A stretch of DNA of 64,000 bases from Aquilaria yunnanensis (Eukaryota; Streptophyta; Magnoliopsida; Malvales; Thymelaeaceae). The notes beneath the pieces were generated by a model. The model saw only the letters and a list, made by a program, of their open reading frames with translations, was not told the DNA's origin and made no database searches. Of this stretch, positions 34,132 to 47,811 are shown in pieces. Each line of letters starts with the position of its first letter. Positions within the stretch are counted from its first letter, which is position 1. The DNA lies in NCBI GenBank assembly GCA_039654915.1, contig CM077593.1, positions 42,626,501-42,690,500 of the forward strand, given 5' to 3'. The translations under genes and the position numbers were made by a program.

Positions 34132-35639
34132 TTATCACTAGTTAGGCTGGCAAGCTAAGCTTGCTAAAGGACAAGGCAATGCCTTGTAGTTCAAAGACTA
34201 GGTTGAGGAAAAGTCCCAAGGGACTAAGATTATGCGCATAAGTCTAGTCTCAGGCTGTATGAGTTTACAGTAGGTTACATATATTCATATATGTGGAGTC
34301 CTTAGAAACTTTTCTTGCAGGTGAAATGAGGACCTTTACTGAGAATGTCTGAAATCTCATTCCCTAGTTATGTTATGCAGATACTAATGTTGTTGGGCCG
34401 GATAATCGTTGAGGGTTGTCGTAGTAGTTTGCTTGTCTGCAGGTATTATGCTTGAGAATCTTTATGATTCTAGTCTACTTCATTTAATTGTTGGTTAAGT
34501 AACAGTGCTAACTATAGTGTTTTTCTTGGCCGTAAAGCCTAGTAGCATGTGGACAAGCTCTTGTGACTTGCCACTGGGATTCATTTCTAAGGTAGGAGTT
34601 AATTCAAGAAGATCTCAGTTAAGGCTTGTATATATAGTACTCCTAGTCGCCTCCTTTATCTATAATGGAGTCCTAGACCCTAGGGTTGCTTTTGGGTGGG
34701 GCATTAGTCTATTTTATGTATAAATACTCCCACACAATTGTTCTGGGTAGTAAATTCACATAAATGTTGAATTGGTGTGCTTTGGATATTTGATTTTTTT
34801 TTATGGAATCATCATGGCCAAGTGAATGTTTTATGATTTCTTTCAACTTAAGTCAAAGCATAAAAGCATGCATCTTGCATATTTTAGGTTAATCAACTAG
34901 TATCACGAAGTTTTGATCCGTACACATATATAACTAGCCAATTAGAATCACTGTGAGACCAGTTCTTACTGGCTTCCTGGGCAGAGGTCGAGGACGGCCA
35001 TGTCACATATATCCAAAAGCAACTAAAATACTACTTGACCTAGAGACATCGGAGGCTACCTAATATACATACATATACCAAAAACAAATAAGATCCACAA
35101 TCCACTATGTCATTCCTTGTGCCATTAGCCTCTACAATATTGTAAGACAACTATAGTTAACACAAACAACATAACCAGTAAAACTAGAATCAATAAATGA
35201 TTCACTAGGTGGTTACCTATATGAATAACCCTAGCTTAACAACCCTTTATGGTCGCTGGCTCCTTACAATTGAAATCTGCACAAACAACAAAGGAAGTGA
35301 GAATCCAAAGATTCCCAAAAAGGGATTCAGGTACCAGTAAAGAAACAATAAAACCTGCAAAGAAACACATGAGAACACTCATATACAAATAATAAATGAA
35401 ATCTACTATGGGCCCAATGCAATTTGAGGGCTAACATATAAGCATACATTTGGGTCCCTTTGAGACCCCTCATCATCATCATTCTCGCACAGACGTCACC
35501 ATATGTCTAATGAGTTCTGGACTCTAAGTTGCTCCTAATAGGTCTTAGATTGTTTACAGGCTAGTAAGCTAAGCTCACTAAATATCATTCCCTTTGTTGT
35601 TGCACAAGTGAACATGATGGATGCTTATTGCCTGAGTTC
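34132..35639. other. Intergenic stretch, no gene recognised
   Basis: I see no domain-bearing frame, structural RNA or defined repeat here. It may continue the LTR-like material of 31380-33124 on the other side of the copia LTR fragment, but this is only a guess from similar composition. Confidence 0.3.
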
Positions 35640-35950
35640 CAAGGAGCCAACTAGGTGTACCAGGCTCCCTCATAATACCTTAAGCTAGTGGCTTGTCTAG
35701 GCTACTATGGTTTTAAGCCTCCACCCATGCTAGGCATACTAGGCTCCCACTTAGTGCCTCGAGCTACGTAGCCCACTTGGGCCACTAGGGTACTAAGTCT
35801 TACCTACATATAATGTATTAGGCTCCCATGCAGTGCCTTAAGCTATAAGACTTACCTCGGTCATTGGTGTACTAAACCTCAACCCTTAACTTACCTAAGG
35901 TGCACTAGACCTTCACTTTCACCTCAAGTCATGACTTACCTAGGCTAAAA
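35640..35950. repeat. Decayed tandem repeat, ~80-bp period
   Basis: Phrases such as AGGCTCCC, TGCCTTAAGCTA or TGCCTCGAGCTA, and GTACTAAG or GTACTAAACC recur about every 80 bp in three to four diverged copies. There is no credible reading frame. The boundaries are approximate. Confidence 0.5.
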
Positions 35951-36382
35951 GTGCACTAATCCTTCACCTTAGGTGCTCCACTATCCACTATTACTTGATT
36001 CACCCTATCCATGGTGAGATACTAGCTTATTAAGTTCCAAGAAACCTTCTTGAGTGCACTAGGATCCTACATTGGTTCTTTAGGTTTGTGGCATCAAACT
36101 AGGCTACCAATTTACTAAATCCTCAACTTATACTAATGGCATCCCATTGTAGTCATAGTAGTTCACCCAAGCTAATAATCCAATCATACTCATGCTCCTT
36201 TGTCATAATGCCCTCACTTCTAAGTAAAATTATGTCTCACTTGGCTTGATTTAGACTTGGATGAAAGCATGAAAGTCATAGATCTTTCTCTTAGCTTCAC
36301 ATGGGTTCTTAAATCACCAAAATTGAACACCTGCATGAAAAGTTATGGCAAAAAATATTTATAACATGTCCATGCTATCGAA

Positions 36383-37105
36383 TCATGGCGACACGGCACC
36401 GAGAAATGGCCTTAATGAAGAGAAGCAATGCTCCTGGTTGGTCCCAAACCAAGAGGAGGTAGCAGCTCCTGTTAATGTAGAGCTAATGGCTCTACACATG
36501 ATGGCATTAGAGGCCCTTTCAAGCCTCATGAAGATAACATACCTTTGTAGATGGTTTACGAGGACCATAAGGCCATTGTATAAGCTGATTTTTGGCATGC
36601 AGAACCTTTTAAGAGCGGGAGCATTGATTATCTCTTCTGAGAGAGGTTAGAGCCATAAGTACTCCACATCAATGCCTATAGTAAGGTATTCTTTCGGTCA
36701 CTCTAGGGCCCACATGTGTTACACCATTTGGTCAAGTCTCTACAGGATCACACTAATGTCACTGGGTCCATATGAGCGGTCTAGGGATGATTGTCTCTCA
36801 TGGGTTGGTGTCCTTGAAGGCTGGCTTCTTGGAGAGGCCAAGCAAGGCCCCTCCACCGGTGACTTTCAGTTGCCTCTTCTGGAGCCTTAGGTGAAGCTCT
36901 CTGGATTTCTTGTTGAACCATCAGTCTCAACTGCTCAAACAAAAGCATGTTGTAGTGCTTGGAACTATTCATCATTTAGGGGCACAGGGCCCTTACCCCT
37001 GGGGGGCTCCCTTTAGAGCCCCGTGGGATTATCTAGAAGCCCCGTGGGATTCTCTAGGTCATCTTCTTGGTGTGTTTCTCTAATTGCGGGCCCTATAGAC
37101 CTATT
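36383..37105 (-). pseudogene. Decayed gag of an older Tat-like element
   Basis: Minus-strand translation gives pieces of a retrotransposon gag core: NHLQRYVIF, then NAIMCRAISSTLTGAATSSWF, then FSSLRPF (36598-36383). These line up with the core of the better Tat copies (AHLTKYRRSMIMHGADDATMCK...LTGPATAWY). Upstream pieces at 36975-36781 and the stretch to 37105 fit a gag N-terminus with many stops. Copia-1 begins at 37106, so the remnant's PBS side should lie beyond it, and a matching PBS/LTR remnant is found at 52856-53262. Confidence 0.65.
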
Positions 37106-38543
37106 TGTAGGGTTTTAGGAGCCAAGCAAGAGCAGTAAAATATAACTAAAACCCTTCAAGATCCAAGTGAAGCGGGGTAAATCCGGTGCTCAAGATTTTA
37201 TACCTAGTTCGATTGAGATTTTTCACCTAACTGTTGAGTCAAATCACAAAACTTGAATAGTTGATGTGTTTAAACTCTTTATGATATCCACATGAGTCTC
37301 TCAGGATCACTATGCCTCCACCACATCCCAGTAGATGCGTTCCTCTTGTGCTCGCAGTGCTAGCTTGCATCCTCCAAGGAATGGCAAGAAAAGAGTGCGG
37401 CTGAAACTCTTAGAACTCTTCTGATTTCATCCTTCACAAGGCTAGGGCAAGAGCTGCGAATTTCTCACTCTATGATATATTTATAGTGAGACTCAAGTCT
37501 TAAGCCTAATGGGTTTCAAAGCCTTAATCCAAATAGGTTTTAATTTCGAGCATAATAATGGCTCAACCTTTGGGCCAATCATTAATGCGAAATTATCATG
37601 AAACCGATAACAAACAATGCGGTCCATGCACTTAAATAATCCAATTGGCTCTATATGTGCGACCCAATAGGCTCTATATGTGCGACCCAATAGGCTCTTA
37701 TCACATTAGTAATGATCATAAATAATGAGCAGTGTTTAGCAACACATCATTGCTACCCAAGTGACAAGATTGTTGATGATTCGACTAAACCTTTATGATC
37801 ATTATCCGTATATGCCACTGTCCCTTTGTACTAGATATCCAGACCAAGCATAAGATATGGAATGTGTCACTCTAGTATAGCCCAATGTATGGTTTCTTGA
37901 TTACCAAGTAGACTAACTTAAATTGATGACATTGATATTGTATATCAACTCATCCAAGCATGGCCATGCATTTTCTTAGTCTCACTCTATCAAGGGACCC
38001 AAAAGATATCACTCTCATTACATATGAGGGATAAATCTCATTTTAATCATACAAAACCCTCTACATGATATGTGACATACCCAATAACCTCCTTTAAGTT
38101 CACTCAGTTATGAGCAACAAAGGGAATAATCAAAGTATGTGACTTACATGTAGGGAACCTTGTTGACCTTAGGGCAAAGGACTACATATACATAATTACT
38201 ATGAGAATCACTTATGACACTCACATAACGATCCATGTAGCATTCTCATAGTGGCTTTTGTCCAGTACACAAGTTCTCCAACTTGTACCCATATGTAGAC
38301 TACATATCTTATATTAGTCTCCATATATACTAGTCTTTATGTATTATTGTAACCCGCTCCATGATAATACTAAACCAGGGATATTTAAGAATATCATTAT
38401 TCTAAGGTTATAATTATGTTTATTACGTTACACAGAAACAAAACAATAAACATAATTACTATATTAATACCCCAATAAATTATCATACCTCAATGTGCAA
38501 AATATAATTATCCCATGATTGGCTGTTGGGCATAACACTAACA
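37106..38543 (-). repeat. 3' LTR of copia-1
   Basis: This 1,438-bp LTR has plus-strand ends TGTAGGG and ACTAACA. It is the same family as the solo LTR at 2191-3606. A polypurine tract adjoins its right side. Confidence 0.9.
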
Positions 38544-38554
38544 ATCTCCCACTT
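38544..38554 (-). other. Polypurine tract of copia-1
   Basis: The minus strand reads AAGTGGGAGAT immediately before the LTR start TGTTAG, a typical copia polypurine tract. Confidence 0.8.
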
Positions 38555-38617
38555 GCACTAAAGCCAATCATCGTTGTATCTAATACCGATAGACCTAGAA
38601 TGGCTATCATGCTTTTT

Positions 38618-41600
38618 CTACGTAAGGGGTTTTATTAGCAGATCAGCAATGTTGCTTTCTGTCGAAGTCCTGCATATCCTCACTTCACCCCTTTCGATGA
38701 TCTCCTTGATGAGATGATAGCGTCACAGTATGTGTTTGGATCGCGGGTGAGATTGGGGTTCCTTAGCTTGTACGATTGCTCCATTGTTATCACAATAGAG
38801 CTCTATCGGGTCAGCAATGCTTGGAACCACTCCAAGTTCTGTAATGAACTTCTTGATACAAACTGCCTCCTTCACAACATCAGAAGTGGCAATGTACTCA
38901 AATTCCGTTGTAGAGTCAGCTCCTATTTCTTGCTTTGAACTCTTCTAGCTCATAGCACCACACTAATGCAAAACACATAACTGGATTGCGATCTGAAATC
39001 GTCCTTATCGGATTGGAAGCTAGGATCGGTGTAACCTTTACAATGAGCTCATCTTCATTTCCAAAGACCAATAATGCATCCTTAGCCCTTCGTAAGTACT
39101 TAAAGGATGTTCTTAACAGCTATCCAGTGACTCTTACCGTGGTTTGATTGGTACCTGCTTGTCATGCTCAAGGCATACGAGACATCGGGACGGGTACATA
39201 TTATGGCATACATGATATATCCAATTGCTGAGGCATATGGAATCTTACTCATGCGCTCTTTTCCTTATGGTGTACTCGAACACTGAGATCTAGAAAGAGT
39301 TATACCATGTGACATGGGCAAGAATCCATTCTTGGAGTCTTGCATGCTAAACCTCTTTAGCACCTTGTCAATACATGTATTTTGACTTAGGCCAAACAAT
39401 TTTCTAGATCTATCTTTATAGATCCTAATGCCTAACAAATAGGCTACTTCACCCAAGTCCTTCATAGAGAAACATTTTCTTAGCCAAGTCTTTATAAACT
39501 GCAGCTCAGGAATGTCATTCCCAAAGAGTAGTATGTCATCTACATGCAACACCAAGAAAATAATAGCGCTCCCACTAAATTTTTTGTGGACCCAAGGTTC
39601 ATCTTCATTTTTGATAAAACCAAACTCTTTGATTGCTTTATCAAAATGAAGATTTCAACTCCAAGAAGCTTGCTTCAGTCTATAAATGGACATTTGCAAC
39701 TTGCACACTTTATTAGCATTTTTAGGAGTGAAAAAACCCTCAGGCTGTGTTATGTACACATCTTCAAGTAGTTTTACATTAAGGAAAGCAGTTTTGACAT
39801 CCATTTGCCATATCTTATAATCATAGTGTGCAGCAATAGCCAATAAAATTTGGGTGGATTTAAGTATGGCAACTATTGAAAAAGTTTCATCATAATCAAT
39901 ACCATGAATTTGCTTGAAACCTTTTGCAACCAATTGTCCCTTAAAGGTAATCACATTACCATCCATGTCAGTTTTCTTCTTGAAAACCCATTTGCACCCT
40001 ATAGGTTTTACCCTTTCAGGTGGATCAACCAAGGTCCATACTTGGTTTTCATGCATGGATTCCATCTCAGACTTCATGGCTTCTTGCCACTTCTTAGAGT
40101 CAAGCCCCAACATAGCTTGTTGGTAGTTTGTGGGCTTATCCTGATCCTTGAGCATCACATCGCCAATATGAGTCACAAGAAATCTATATCTCTTGGGTTC
40201 ACGCTAAATCCTACCAGACCTATGTGGGCTCTGTGCTACAGGAACAGACTCCTAAATCATAACATCTTGTGGTGTTTATTCAGGTTCCATTTTAGGTTCA
40301 ATGCCCCATTGTGTTCTTGAATTTCTTCAAGTTCTACTTTTCTCCCACTGGTTCTTGTAGAGATAAACTCTTTCTCTAGAAAGACACCAGTTCGAGCAAC
40401 AAACACTTTTTACTCAGAATGATTGTAGAAATAGTAACCCTTTGTTTCTTTGGGATACCAAACAAAAAGGCATTTATGAGATTTAGGCCCTAGCTTGTTA
40501 GAGGATTGACGTTTCACATGAGCATCATAGCCCCAAATCTTCATAAAAGACAGACTGGGACACCTTCCATTCCATATCTCATCTGGTGTCTTTTGAACCG
40601 ATTTAGATGAAACTCGGATTAGTGTAAAAGCGGCTGTCTTTAGAGCATGTCCCCAAAAAAAGTTTGGAAGGTCAGGTTGACTCATCATAGATCGAACCAT
40701 GTCTAACAGAGTTCAATTTTTCCTTTCAGATACACCATTCCATTGAGGTGTACCAAGTAGAGTGAGTTGTGATACTATACCACACTCCTTTAGTTAGTTA
40801 AGGAATTCTCGATCCAAGTATTCTCTACCTCAATCTGATCGAAGTACTTTGATACTCTTCCCGAGTTGATTCTCTACTTCATTCTTGAATTCTTTGAACT
40901 TTTCAAAGGATTCTGACTTGTGTCTTATGAGATACACATAGCCATATCTGCTGAAGTCATCAATAAAGGTAATGAAGTATTGGAAACCTCCTCTAGCATG
41001 TGTAGACATAGGGCCACATACATCACTATGTATGAGTCCTAATAAGTCATTAGCCCTTTCACTTTACCCAGTGAAAGGGGTTTTGGTCATCTTGCCCAAT
41101 AAACATGACTCACTTGTCTCATATGATTCAAAATCAAATAAGTCCAAGAGTCTATCCTTATGGAGCTTGGATAACCGAGTCTCATTTATATGGCCCAGAC
41201 GACAATGCCAGAAATAGGTCAGGTTCAAATCATTCAATTTGACCTTCTTAGTATTCACATTATAGATTGGATTTTTGAGTTCTAGAACATACAAACCATT
41301 GCTACGTCAAGCACTACCATAAAAGATTTCATTCAAATAAATAGAACAACATTTGTCTTTGTCCTTTATTATAAATGAAAAACCTTTCTTACCCAAACAA
41401 GAAATAGAAATCAAATTTGTACTAATAGTAGGTACAAAATAGCAGTTGTCTAACTCTAAAACTAATCCACTAGGTAAAGTAAGAACATAAGTCCCTAAAG
41501 CTAAGGCAGTAACTCTTGCTCCATTTCCAACATGTGGGTCCATTTCACCTCGGGCCAATCTTCTTCTCTTGCTTAGATCCTACACATTTGCACAAATGTG

Positions 41601-42525
41601 AGATCCACATCTAGTATCCAATACCCAAGATGAGGAAGTAGCAAAGTTATCCTCTATAACAAAAATACCAGAAGTGGAAGTCTTACTTCCCTTCTCCTTA
41701 GCAAGTTTTTCAAGATAGAGCTTACAGTTGCGCTTCCAATGTCCAGGTCACTTACAATGGAAGGAATCCCCTTCCTTAGCCATACCACCAGATGGTTTCA
41801 GTGCAGTTGAAGAAGAATTAGCATTGGATTTTCCTTTAGCTTTATCCTTCTTTTTGTTGGCTTTTCCCTTTCCTTTGCACTTTTGTACCATCATAACGGG
41901 CTTAGCCTTCTTAAGGTTTTGCTTAGCAATTCTCAACATATTGAGCAATTCAGGGAGGGACTTGTCAAGGTCGTTCATATTATAGTTCATAATGAACTGA
42001 CTGTAACTTTCTGGCAACAATTGCAGGACTACATCAATAGCCAACTCTTTCAGAAAAGCAAACCCTAAAGTCTTAAGATTCTTAATGTACCAAATCATCT
42101 TGAGCACATGAGAACCTATGGGACTTCCCTCAAACATTGTGCACTGAAAAAATACTTTAAAGGTCTCAAACCTCTCACTCAAACCTATCATGCCTAGCTT
42201 GCCCTTGAAAGAGCATTTTGAGATGTTAGATCATATCGAATGCCTTCATGTTCTCATGTTGTTTCTGAAGTTCAGATTCCATGGTTATCAGCATGAGGCA
42301 AGCAACATCCAAAGCATCATCAGAATGCTTCTTGTTAGCATCCTTTTTAGCTCTTGGAGCATTGGCAGCAGGCTCATTTGAAATGGGCTGCTCTAGGACA
42401 TAAGTCTTTCTCTCTTTCTTGAGGATTATTCTCAAATTTCGCTATCATTTAGGAAAGTTGGTCTCATTCAATTTTTCCTTCTCAAGGATTGATTGTAAAG
42501 AAAGTGTCGATGTGTTTTGTGCCAT
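38618..42525 (-). pseudogene. Copia-1 gag-pol polyprotein, degenerate
   Basis: The start ATG is at 42525 (MAQNTSTLSLQSI). Domains on the minus strand: gag of the UBN2 type (42435-41750, including LPESYSQFIMNYNMNDLDKSLPEL); a CCHC knuckle near 41750 (HCK, stop, PGHWKRNC); protease near 41610 with DTRCGSH where D-S/T-G is expected; pre-integrase zinc region (HCRLGHI near 41200, SESCLLGK near 41110 with one expected Cys replaced by Ser); integrase core 41060-40400; RT 40176-39260 with HVDD near 39540; RNase H to about 38618 with TEFEYIA, LYCDNN and ADLLIKPLT. It is interrupted by several stops and frameshifts, so it is not functional. Confidence 0.88.
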
Positions 42526-43009
42526 GGTAATCTAGAACAGTAAATATGTAGTGTAAGAGTCATGTATTTTAATTCATTTAATAAGGACTTTTATTAAACG
42601 ATACTCCCACTATTTTACTCAAAATAATAACCTTCGATATTATTTCGGAACACCTTGGAGCTAAGGTATTCTAGTGGGCCAAGATCAATATTTAACCATA
42701 ACCTGAGTCAACTTTGACTTTTCTATTAAGTTATAGTTATTTAGGTAGGCAACTTCTTGCCAATTGTTTCTTATACAACTCTTGGTAGTTGGGTGAACAA
42801 CACTTGTCCAAGCTCATCTCATGAACTTAAGCCCAATCTTATGCCTTTAAGTCCCTCATCCTATTAGGATGACTTAGTGAAGTCGGACCCAAAGTTAGCA
42901 ATTTGGATAACAATTTTATCCTATCGGGTCTTACCAAGATGAACATAGGTGCTTTGCTTTGGCAAACCCACCCAATGTTGATCAAAGTCTTGAAAAGTGC
43001 CAACATTTG
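42526..43009 (-). other. Copia-1 leader, 3' part
   Basis: This untranslated leader lies between the gag ATG and the Tat-3 insertion. Its last five bases, 43005-43009 (ATTTG), are the left target-site copy. It continues at 50468 on the other side. No frame is supported. Confidence 0.7.
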
Positions 43010-43982
43010 TGATGCCCCAAGGCATCTTCGTTTGCTGTCATGTTGACAGGTGGAGAGACTTCCTGAGGAGGCGAGCGCCTGGAGCTCTGGTTTCCCAGCT
43101 GAGCGTGCCTGAAAAGCTCAAAGAAGAGGTTAGGAGGTCCCCGGTTTGCTTTTCCGGGGAGGACCCTCCGACGCCCAAGTCAGTTTTCTGAGTGAAAGTG
43201 GAGGAAGAACACTAAGGGATCAAGTCTCTTGCCTGTTCTGTGTTTTCTCAGAGGGAGGAAAAATGCCCATCCTTTGCCCAGTCCCCTTTCCTAGTATTTA
43301 TGGGAGTAGATGGTCCGTTCAGATCATGACACGTGTTCGGTCGGGTTTGATCTGTGCTTTTGGACCTAGGGGATAGGCAGCCATTTGCAGCCTCCTTTAG
43401 CCCTGGACCCGGACAGGTTGTGTCAGGACTGGGGCTGCTGCGGCGTGTCAGTTCGCCGTTCTGATGTGACGTGTAGGGCTTGTGGGCGACATGTCAGAGG
43501 GTCCTTAAATGCTCATACCGTACTCCCGAGGTCCCCTGGGTGAGGTCGCCCTTCAGTGCGTGCACCCTCTTCGCATTCTATCCGTCCTTCGGTGCGAGCA
43601 CCTCCTTCGGGATCTATCCCATAGTTTTGGGAGTTCCCTTGATGAACACCTTCTTCGGGACTCACACCCATAGTTCGGGGATTCCCTTATTCAGGTGTTT
43701 CTTGTTCGGGGAAGATCCTCTTCGGGGCCTCTACCTTCGGGGAGATTCTTCCTTGCTTCAGGGAGATGGCTCTCTTACCCGAAGACGGTCAGTTTGGCCC
43801 CTCAATGGAGACGGTGTTGTCCTCAGAATTCCTGACGAGCTAACCAAAGTCTCGAGCTCATAGTGTTTGACTTCGCACCTTCCGAGGTCAGTGAAAAGAT
43901 CCTCTCTTGGGTGACGTCAGACTCCTCGGCCAATATTCTGGCAGGGAGTTACTACCGAGGAGGCAATAGCCTTTGGCTATCA
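43010..43982 (-). repeat. 3' LTR of Tat-3
   Basis: This 973-bp LTR has plus-strand ends TGATGCCC and GGCTATCA. It shares with the outer-family LTR the terminal AATAGCCTTTGGCTATCA block and the block around CAGATCATGACACGTGT. Confidence 0.95.
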
Positions 43983-44000
43983 CAGGCCCCCCTCCGAAAA
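43983..44000 (-). other. Polypurine tract of Tat-3
   Basis: The plus strand CAGGCCCCCCTCCGAAAA reads on the minus strand as a purine run ending in GGGGGGCCTG, next to the LTR start. Confidence 0.8.
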
Positions 44001-44491
44001 GCTGAAGTGAGAAACTTCGGTTCATCGGTTTTCGGGTCCTGTGGTTGTGATATCTGCGCCGAAGACGCCTTCTTCTGCTTGTAGCGATGGGCAGCATTTT
44101 TGCGTCCTCGAGGCGCGAGAAGATAGGCTATCCCTGTGCCGAAGATACACCCTCTGCCCGAAGGTCATGAGCTGTTCGGCCATAGCCTGTTTCTTGGCGT
44201 CCTCGAGGTGACCTGTTCTTTGTTTCTGCAGGTCTGTTTGGCCAAGCGTGTCAGTCTGAGCGGCGCGTCCTAGTTTTCCAGGGATGTCAGAAGACGTGTC
44301 CCAGCTTTGAAGGGACATTTGGAGGACGTGTCCCCCATTTTCGCGCAGCAGTTGACACGCGGCGCTTTGCCATTGGAGGAGAGTCGCGTCGGTTACAGAG
44401 GGCGCACCTTTTCAGGTGCAGAGAGCAGTTACGGCGACGGTTCGCCTCCAAAGGGTACTTATGATGATGTTTCGGTTACCCACCTCTGGCT

Positions 44492-44499
44492 TATAAATA
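44492..44499 (+). promoter_or_regulatory. TATA box of Tat-3 antisense gene
   Basis: TATAAATA lies in the conserved block (TATAAATAGCCCA.TCCATCATAAG) 254 bp before the ATG at 44753. It is preserved although the flanking LTR sequence has diverged strongly from the other subfamily. Confidence 0.72.
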
Positions 44500-44752
44500 G
44501 CCCACTCCATCATAAGTTCCTTTTGCTTTCTCTTCTGCTCTTCTCTCTGCTTTGCCCCTGTTCTTGCACTTTCTTGCTTTCTGTGGCGGAGCTACTTTAA
44601 TCAGAGCTTTTTTTCCAGCCAGCTTTCACGACGGCGTCCTCAGATTTTGGCAAATCTTTCAGTGGGTTTTTGTTTTTCAGAGCTCTTTGATCCCTGTGTT
44701 CTTTTGAGTTTTTCTCTGGAAACTGTTTTCTTCCATTTCCAAACTCGTTTTC

Positions 44753-47050
44753 ATGTCGAAAATGCCCATTCCTGAGAGCTGGCAGCCTCTTTTAGCCCAT
44801 CCTTGTTGCACCACCCCTGAAAAGTTAGAGAGGTGGAAGAAAAAATTCTTTCTTTCCTCTTACGCCATTACTAGGCTGCCTCGTTCTAGCCATTATGCTT
44901 TTTCAAACCACAGTAAGGAGGTTACCGTCTTCCGAGTCCAATTGAAGGCCGGTCTTCGGTATCCTCCCCCGAAGATGGTGTGCGAGTTCTGCAAATTTCA
45001 TGGCATTGCTGTGAACCAGCTTCCCCCGAACTCGTTCTGCTATTTTAACGCCTACCTCTGCATGTGTGGCGTCTTCGGGATAGAACCCAATTTCAGAATC
45101 TTTATGCAGTATTACAAGCTCTCTGTGGTCCCGAAGGGTGGCTTCTATTTCATGCTACCTCGGGGATCTGGGAGCAAGAAATTCATGTTCACCTTCGCCA
45201 CTAAAGATAGCTGGCGGGGGTGGCAACAGAAGTTTTTATTCATGAAGATGGACGAGGCCTGGTCGTACGTTCCGACCAAATGGGCTCAGGGAACACTGGA
45301 TGTGGATGTTGCTGATCCAAGGATGCTGCTGGCCCCAGAGTTAGCTCCCTTGTTCGCGGATTTCGACGCCCGCATTCGGGCTGTCTCTGACTGGGATCCC
45401 GAGGTCGTTCCGCGCGCCCTTTACCCTTTTCCAATCAACTGGAGGTTGATGACCGAAGAGGTCCTTCGAGAGCTAAAGGTGGTAAAGGAGCACGAGACTG
45501 ACCTCGAGATGCCAGCTCCTGCCATCGCCGGGAAGGATTCCTGGTTGGTCAAGCTTCTTAAGGAGGAAATTTCTTTCGAAGAGCTTGCCGAAAGTGAGTT
45601 ATCTTCTACTCCTTTACTGCTTTTTTCCTCGGACTTACGCTGATGTTTCTCTCCTTTTTCAGAGATGGGCGACGCGACTGCCGCCTATTACAAGTCCCTT
45701 TTCACCGGCCAAGTGGAGAAGGGCGATCAGACGAAGAAGGCGTCTTCCGGAAGGCGGAAGTCTACTGGCGCGGGGCCTTCGAGGAAACGGACAAAGAGAG
45801 CTGCCCAGGCTCCTCTAGAGGAAATTCCCGAGGAGACTACCGAGGAGCCTGAGGCTGCTGCTTCCGAGGTCCCTTCAACCGACGTCCCTCCTCAGAGTCC
45901 TACCGCGTCACAGGCCCTCCTTGATGTAGTGGTAGAAGTACCTTCTACCGAGGAGCGGCGCAAGTGGAAGGGCAAGGGCATTTCGGCCGAGGAGGCCGAG
46001 GACTCCGAGGACGTTGTTGTCGAGGTTCCGCCAGGTTTGTTTCCAGACAAAGTGTACTTCCTTTGTTTTTTCTGGATTGGCTTCTTTGTCTTTGATCTCC
46101 TTCTCATTCTTACCATGCAGGGGAGCTGACTACCCCTGGCTGGGTGGCCGAACATGCTCGGAAACGAGCTCTTCGGGACACCAAAATCCCGCAAGGGAAG
46201 ATACCCAAGGAGCCTTTCTGGACGTTCACGGAGGACATGAATATGTACTCCGAGGACGTTCCTCAAATGGCTAAGGAAATTACGAGGGGGGTGCTCACCG
46301 AGGCCTCCTTCAAGGCTATAACGACGGCCCATCCGGGGGATAACACCCTTGCCGCAAAGATCACCGAGCATGCTGCTCAGGTATATCCTTCACAGCTCTT
46401 TCCCTTCAATTTTTTCCTAAGTGTTTGGCTCTTACTGACCTTGCGTTTAATCTTTTTGCAGCTGATGGGGTACGCTGCCTTCCTCCGAGTTCGGGTGGCC
46501 AGGGAGGTTGCTTTTCGAACTTCGGCCACTCAAACCATGAATGAGACGAGGACCGCACTCGCGGAGTCGGTCACCAAAAAACCAGCAGCTGAAAGAGGCT
46601 GCTGAGAAAGAAGTAGCTGCCCTTCGGGAGGAGTTCCGGAAGGAAAAAGAAGAACTTCAAAAGGACTCCTCCAGGAAGATCGCTGCCCTCGGTGACCAAA
46701 TAAAGGGGATGCTCGCCGCCAACGAAGATCTTCTCTAGCACAAGGCTGGTTCTGACAGCCGTATAGTGTCGTTGACGTGTGAGAATAACGCTCTGCGGGC
46801 CGAGGTCGAGTCGTTGAAGAAGGAGCCGAAGGGGGAAGAGCAGATAAAGGCGCTGGAAGAGGAGATCACGGACCTGAAGGACGAGCTTGATGACCTCGAG
46901 CTTGAGAAGAACAAGTCTGATCAAATGAACAAGGTCGCGTTCCAGGACGGCTTCTGCCTTGCTCGGCACCAGGTTCTCCAGAGGTTCCCAGATCTAGACC
47001 TCTCTTTTCTAGAGGGTCTAAACATTCCTGGGGGACCTCGGTGGAAATAG
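44753..47050 (+). pseudogene. Antisense spliced gene of Tat-3, exon 4 damaged
   Basis: Predicted exons are 44753-45593, 45663-46034, 46121-46380 and 46462-47050. Exons 1 and 3 have exactly the same lengths (841 and 260 nt) as in the other subfamily; exon 2 is 12 nt shorter. Introns are 69, 86 and 81 nt with GT-AG borders and the same phases 1, 1, 0. Exon 1 is well preserved (Transposase_28-like, CEFCKFHG). Exon 4 has one extra A in the A-run at about 46574-46579, which shifts the frame to a TGA at 46603. In the corrected frame there is also a TAG at 46736-46738 and an early stop at 47048-47050 after GGPRWK. The encoded N-terminal half could still be made. Confidence 0.8.
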
Positions 47051-47289
47051 TCCAAGGTCGAACATCTGAAACTTCCTCCTTCAATTCCAGCGCCGAAGGT
47101 GGTGGAAAAGGGCGGGCAAATGAGTGGCTCTCGGGACGCCGCGAACCCTTAGGCTATTTTAGGGCCCCTTTTCCTTCCCTTCTATTTTGTAATCTTTCTT
47201 CGGGCAGTTCTTTACTGTAAAGCAGCTTTGCTCTTAATGAAGATTTTTTTGGCTAAGTCTTTTCTTGCAAGTTTCTTCATTTCCATTGT

Positions 47290-47695
47290 GCCGAACACGT
47301 TCGCTCAAGAGACTTCGGAAAACCTGCGATTAAAGAAACTTTTTTACCTTCCTTTGTCCCGAGTGCGCTTGCTCAAAAGACTTTCTGGAAGGCCTGAAAA
47401 AATTTGACTAAGTCTTTTTGCAGGCTTTTGCATTTCCAATTTACCCCGAACATGATTGCTCAAGGGACTTCGGAAAACCTTCAGTCAAATTTTTTGTTTT
47501 TCCAGTTGTCCCGAGCATGTTTGCTCAAGGGACTTCGAAAAACCTTTCGCGAGATTTTTCACTTCCCATTTTCCCGAGCATGTTCGCTCAAGGGAGTTCG
47601 GAAAATTATCTCTGCGCTGGCTATGGCGAATACTTCTGCGAGATTTTTGTTTTCCATCTTTCCCGAGCGTGATGGCTCAAGGGACTTCGGAAAGT
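47290..47695. repeat. ~30-nt inverted-end motif array, Tat-3
   Basis: About six copies of the motif (CCGARCATGTTCGCTCAAG followed by GGACTTCGG) start near 47292, 47358, 47446, 47510, 47572 and 47661, between the antisense gene and the pol remnant. There are fewer copies than in the outer and inner elements, so copy number has changed between subfamilies while the motif is kept. Confidence 0.72.
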
Positions 47696-47811
47696 CATAT
47701 CTACGCTTTATCATGGCGAGCATCTTTGCGGAATTCTGTTTTGCACAATTTCTGTACACTTAAGAATTTTTCTCAAGGCCATTCTGTACAACATAACTCC
47801 TCCGCTCAACC

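Noticed and set aside
36345..36650. 101-residue plus-strand frame
   Set aside because: The opposite strand carries the recognisable gag-core remnant, so this frame is its shadow.
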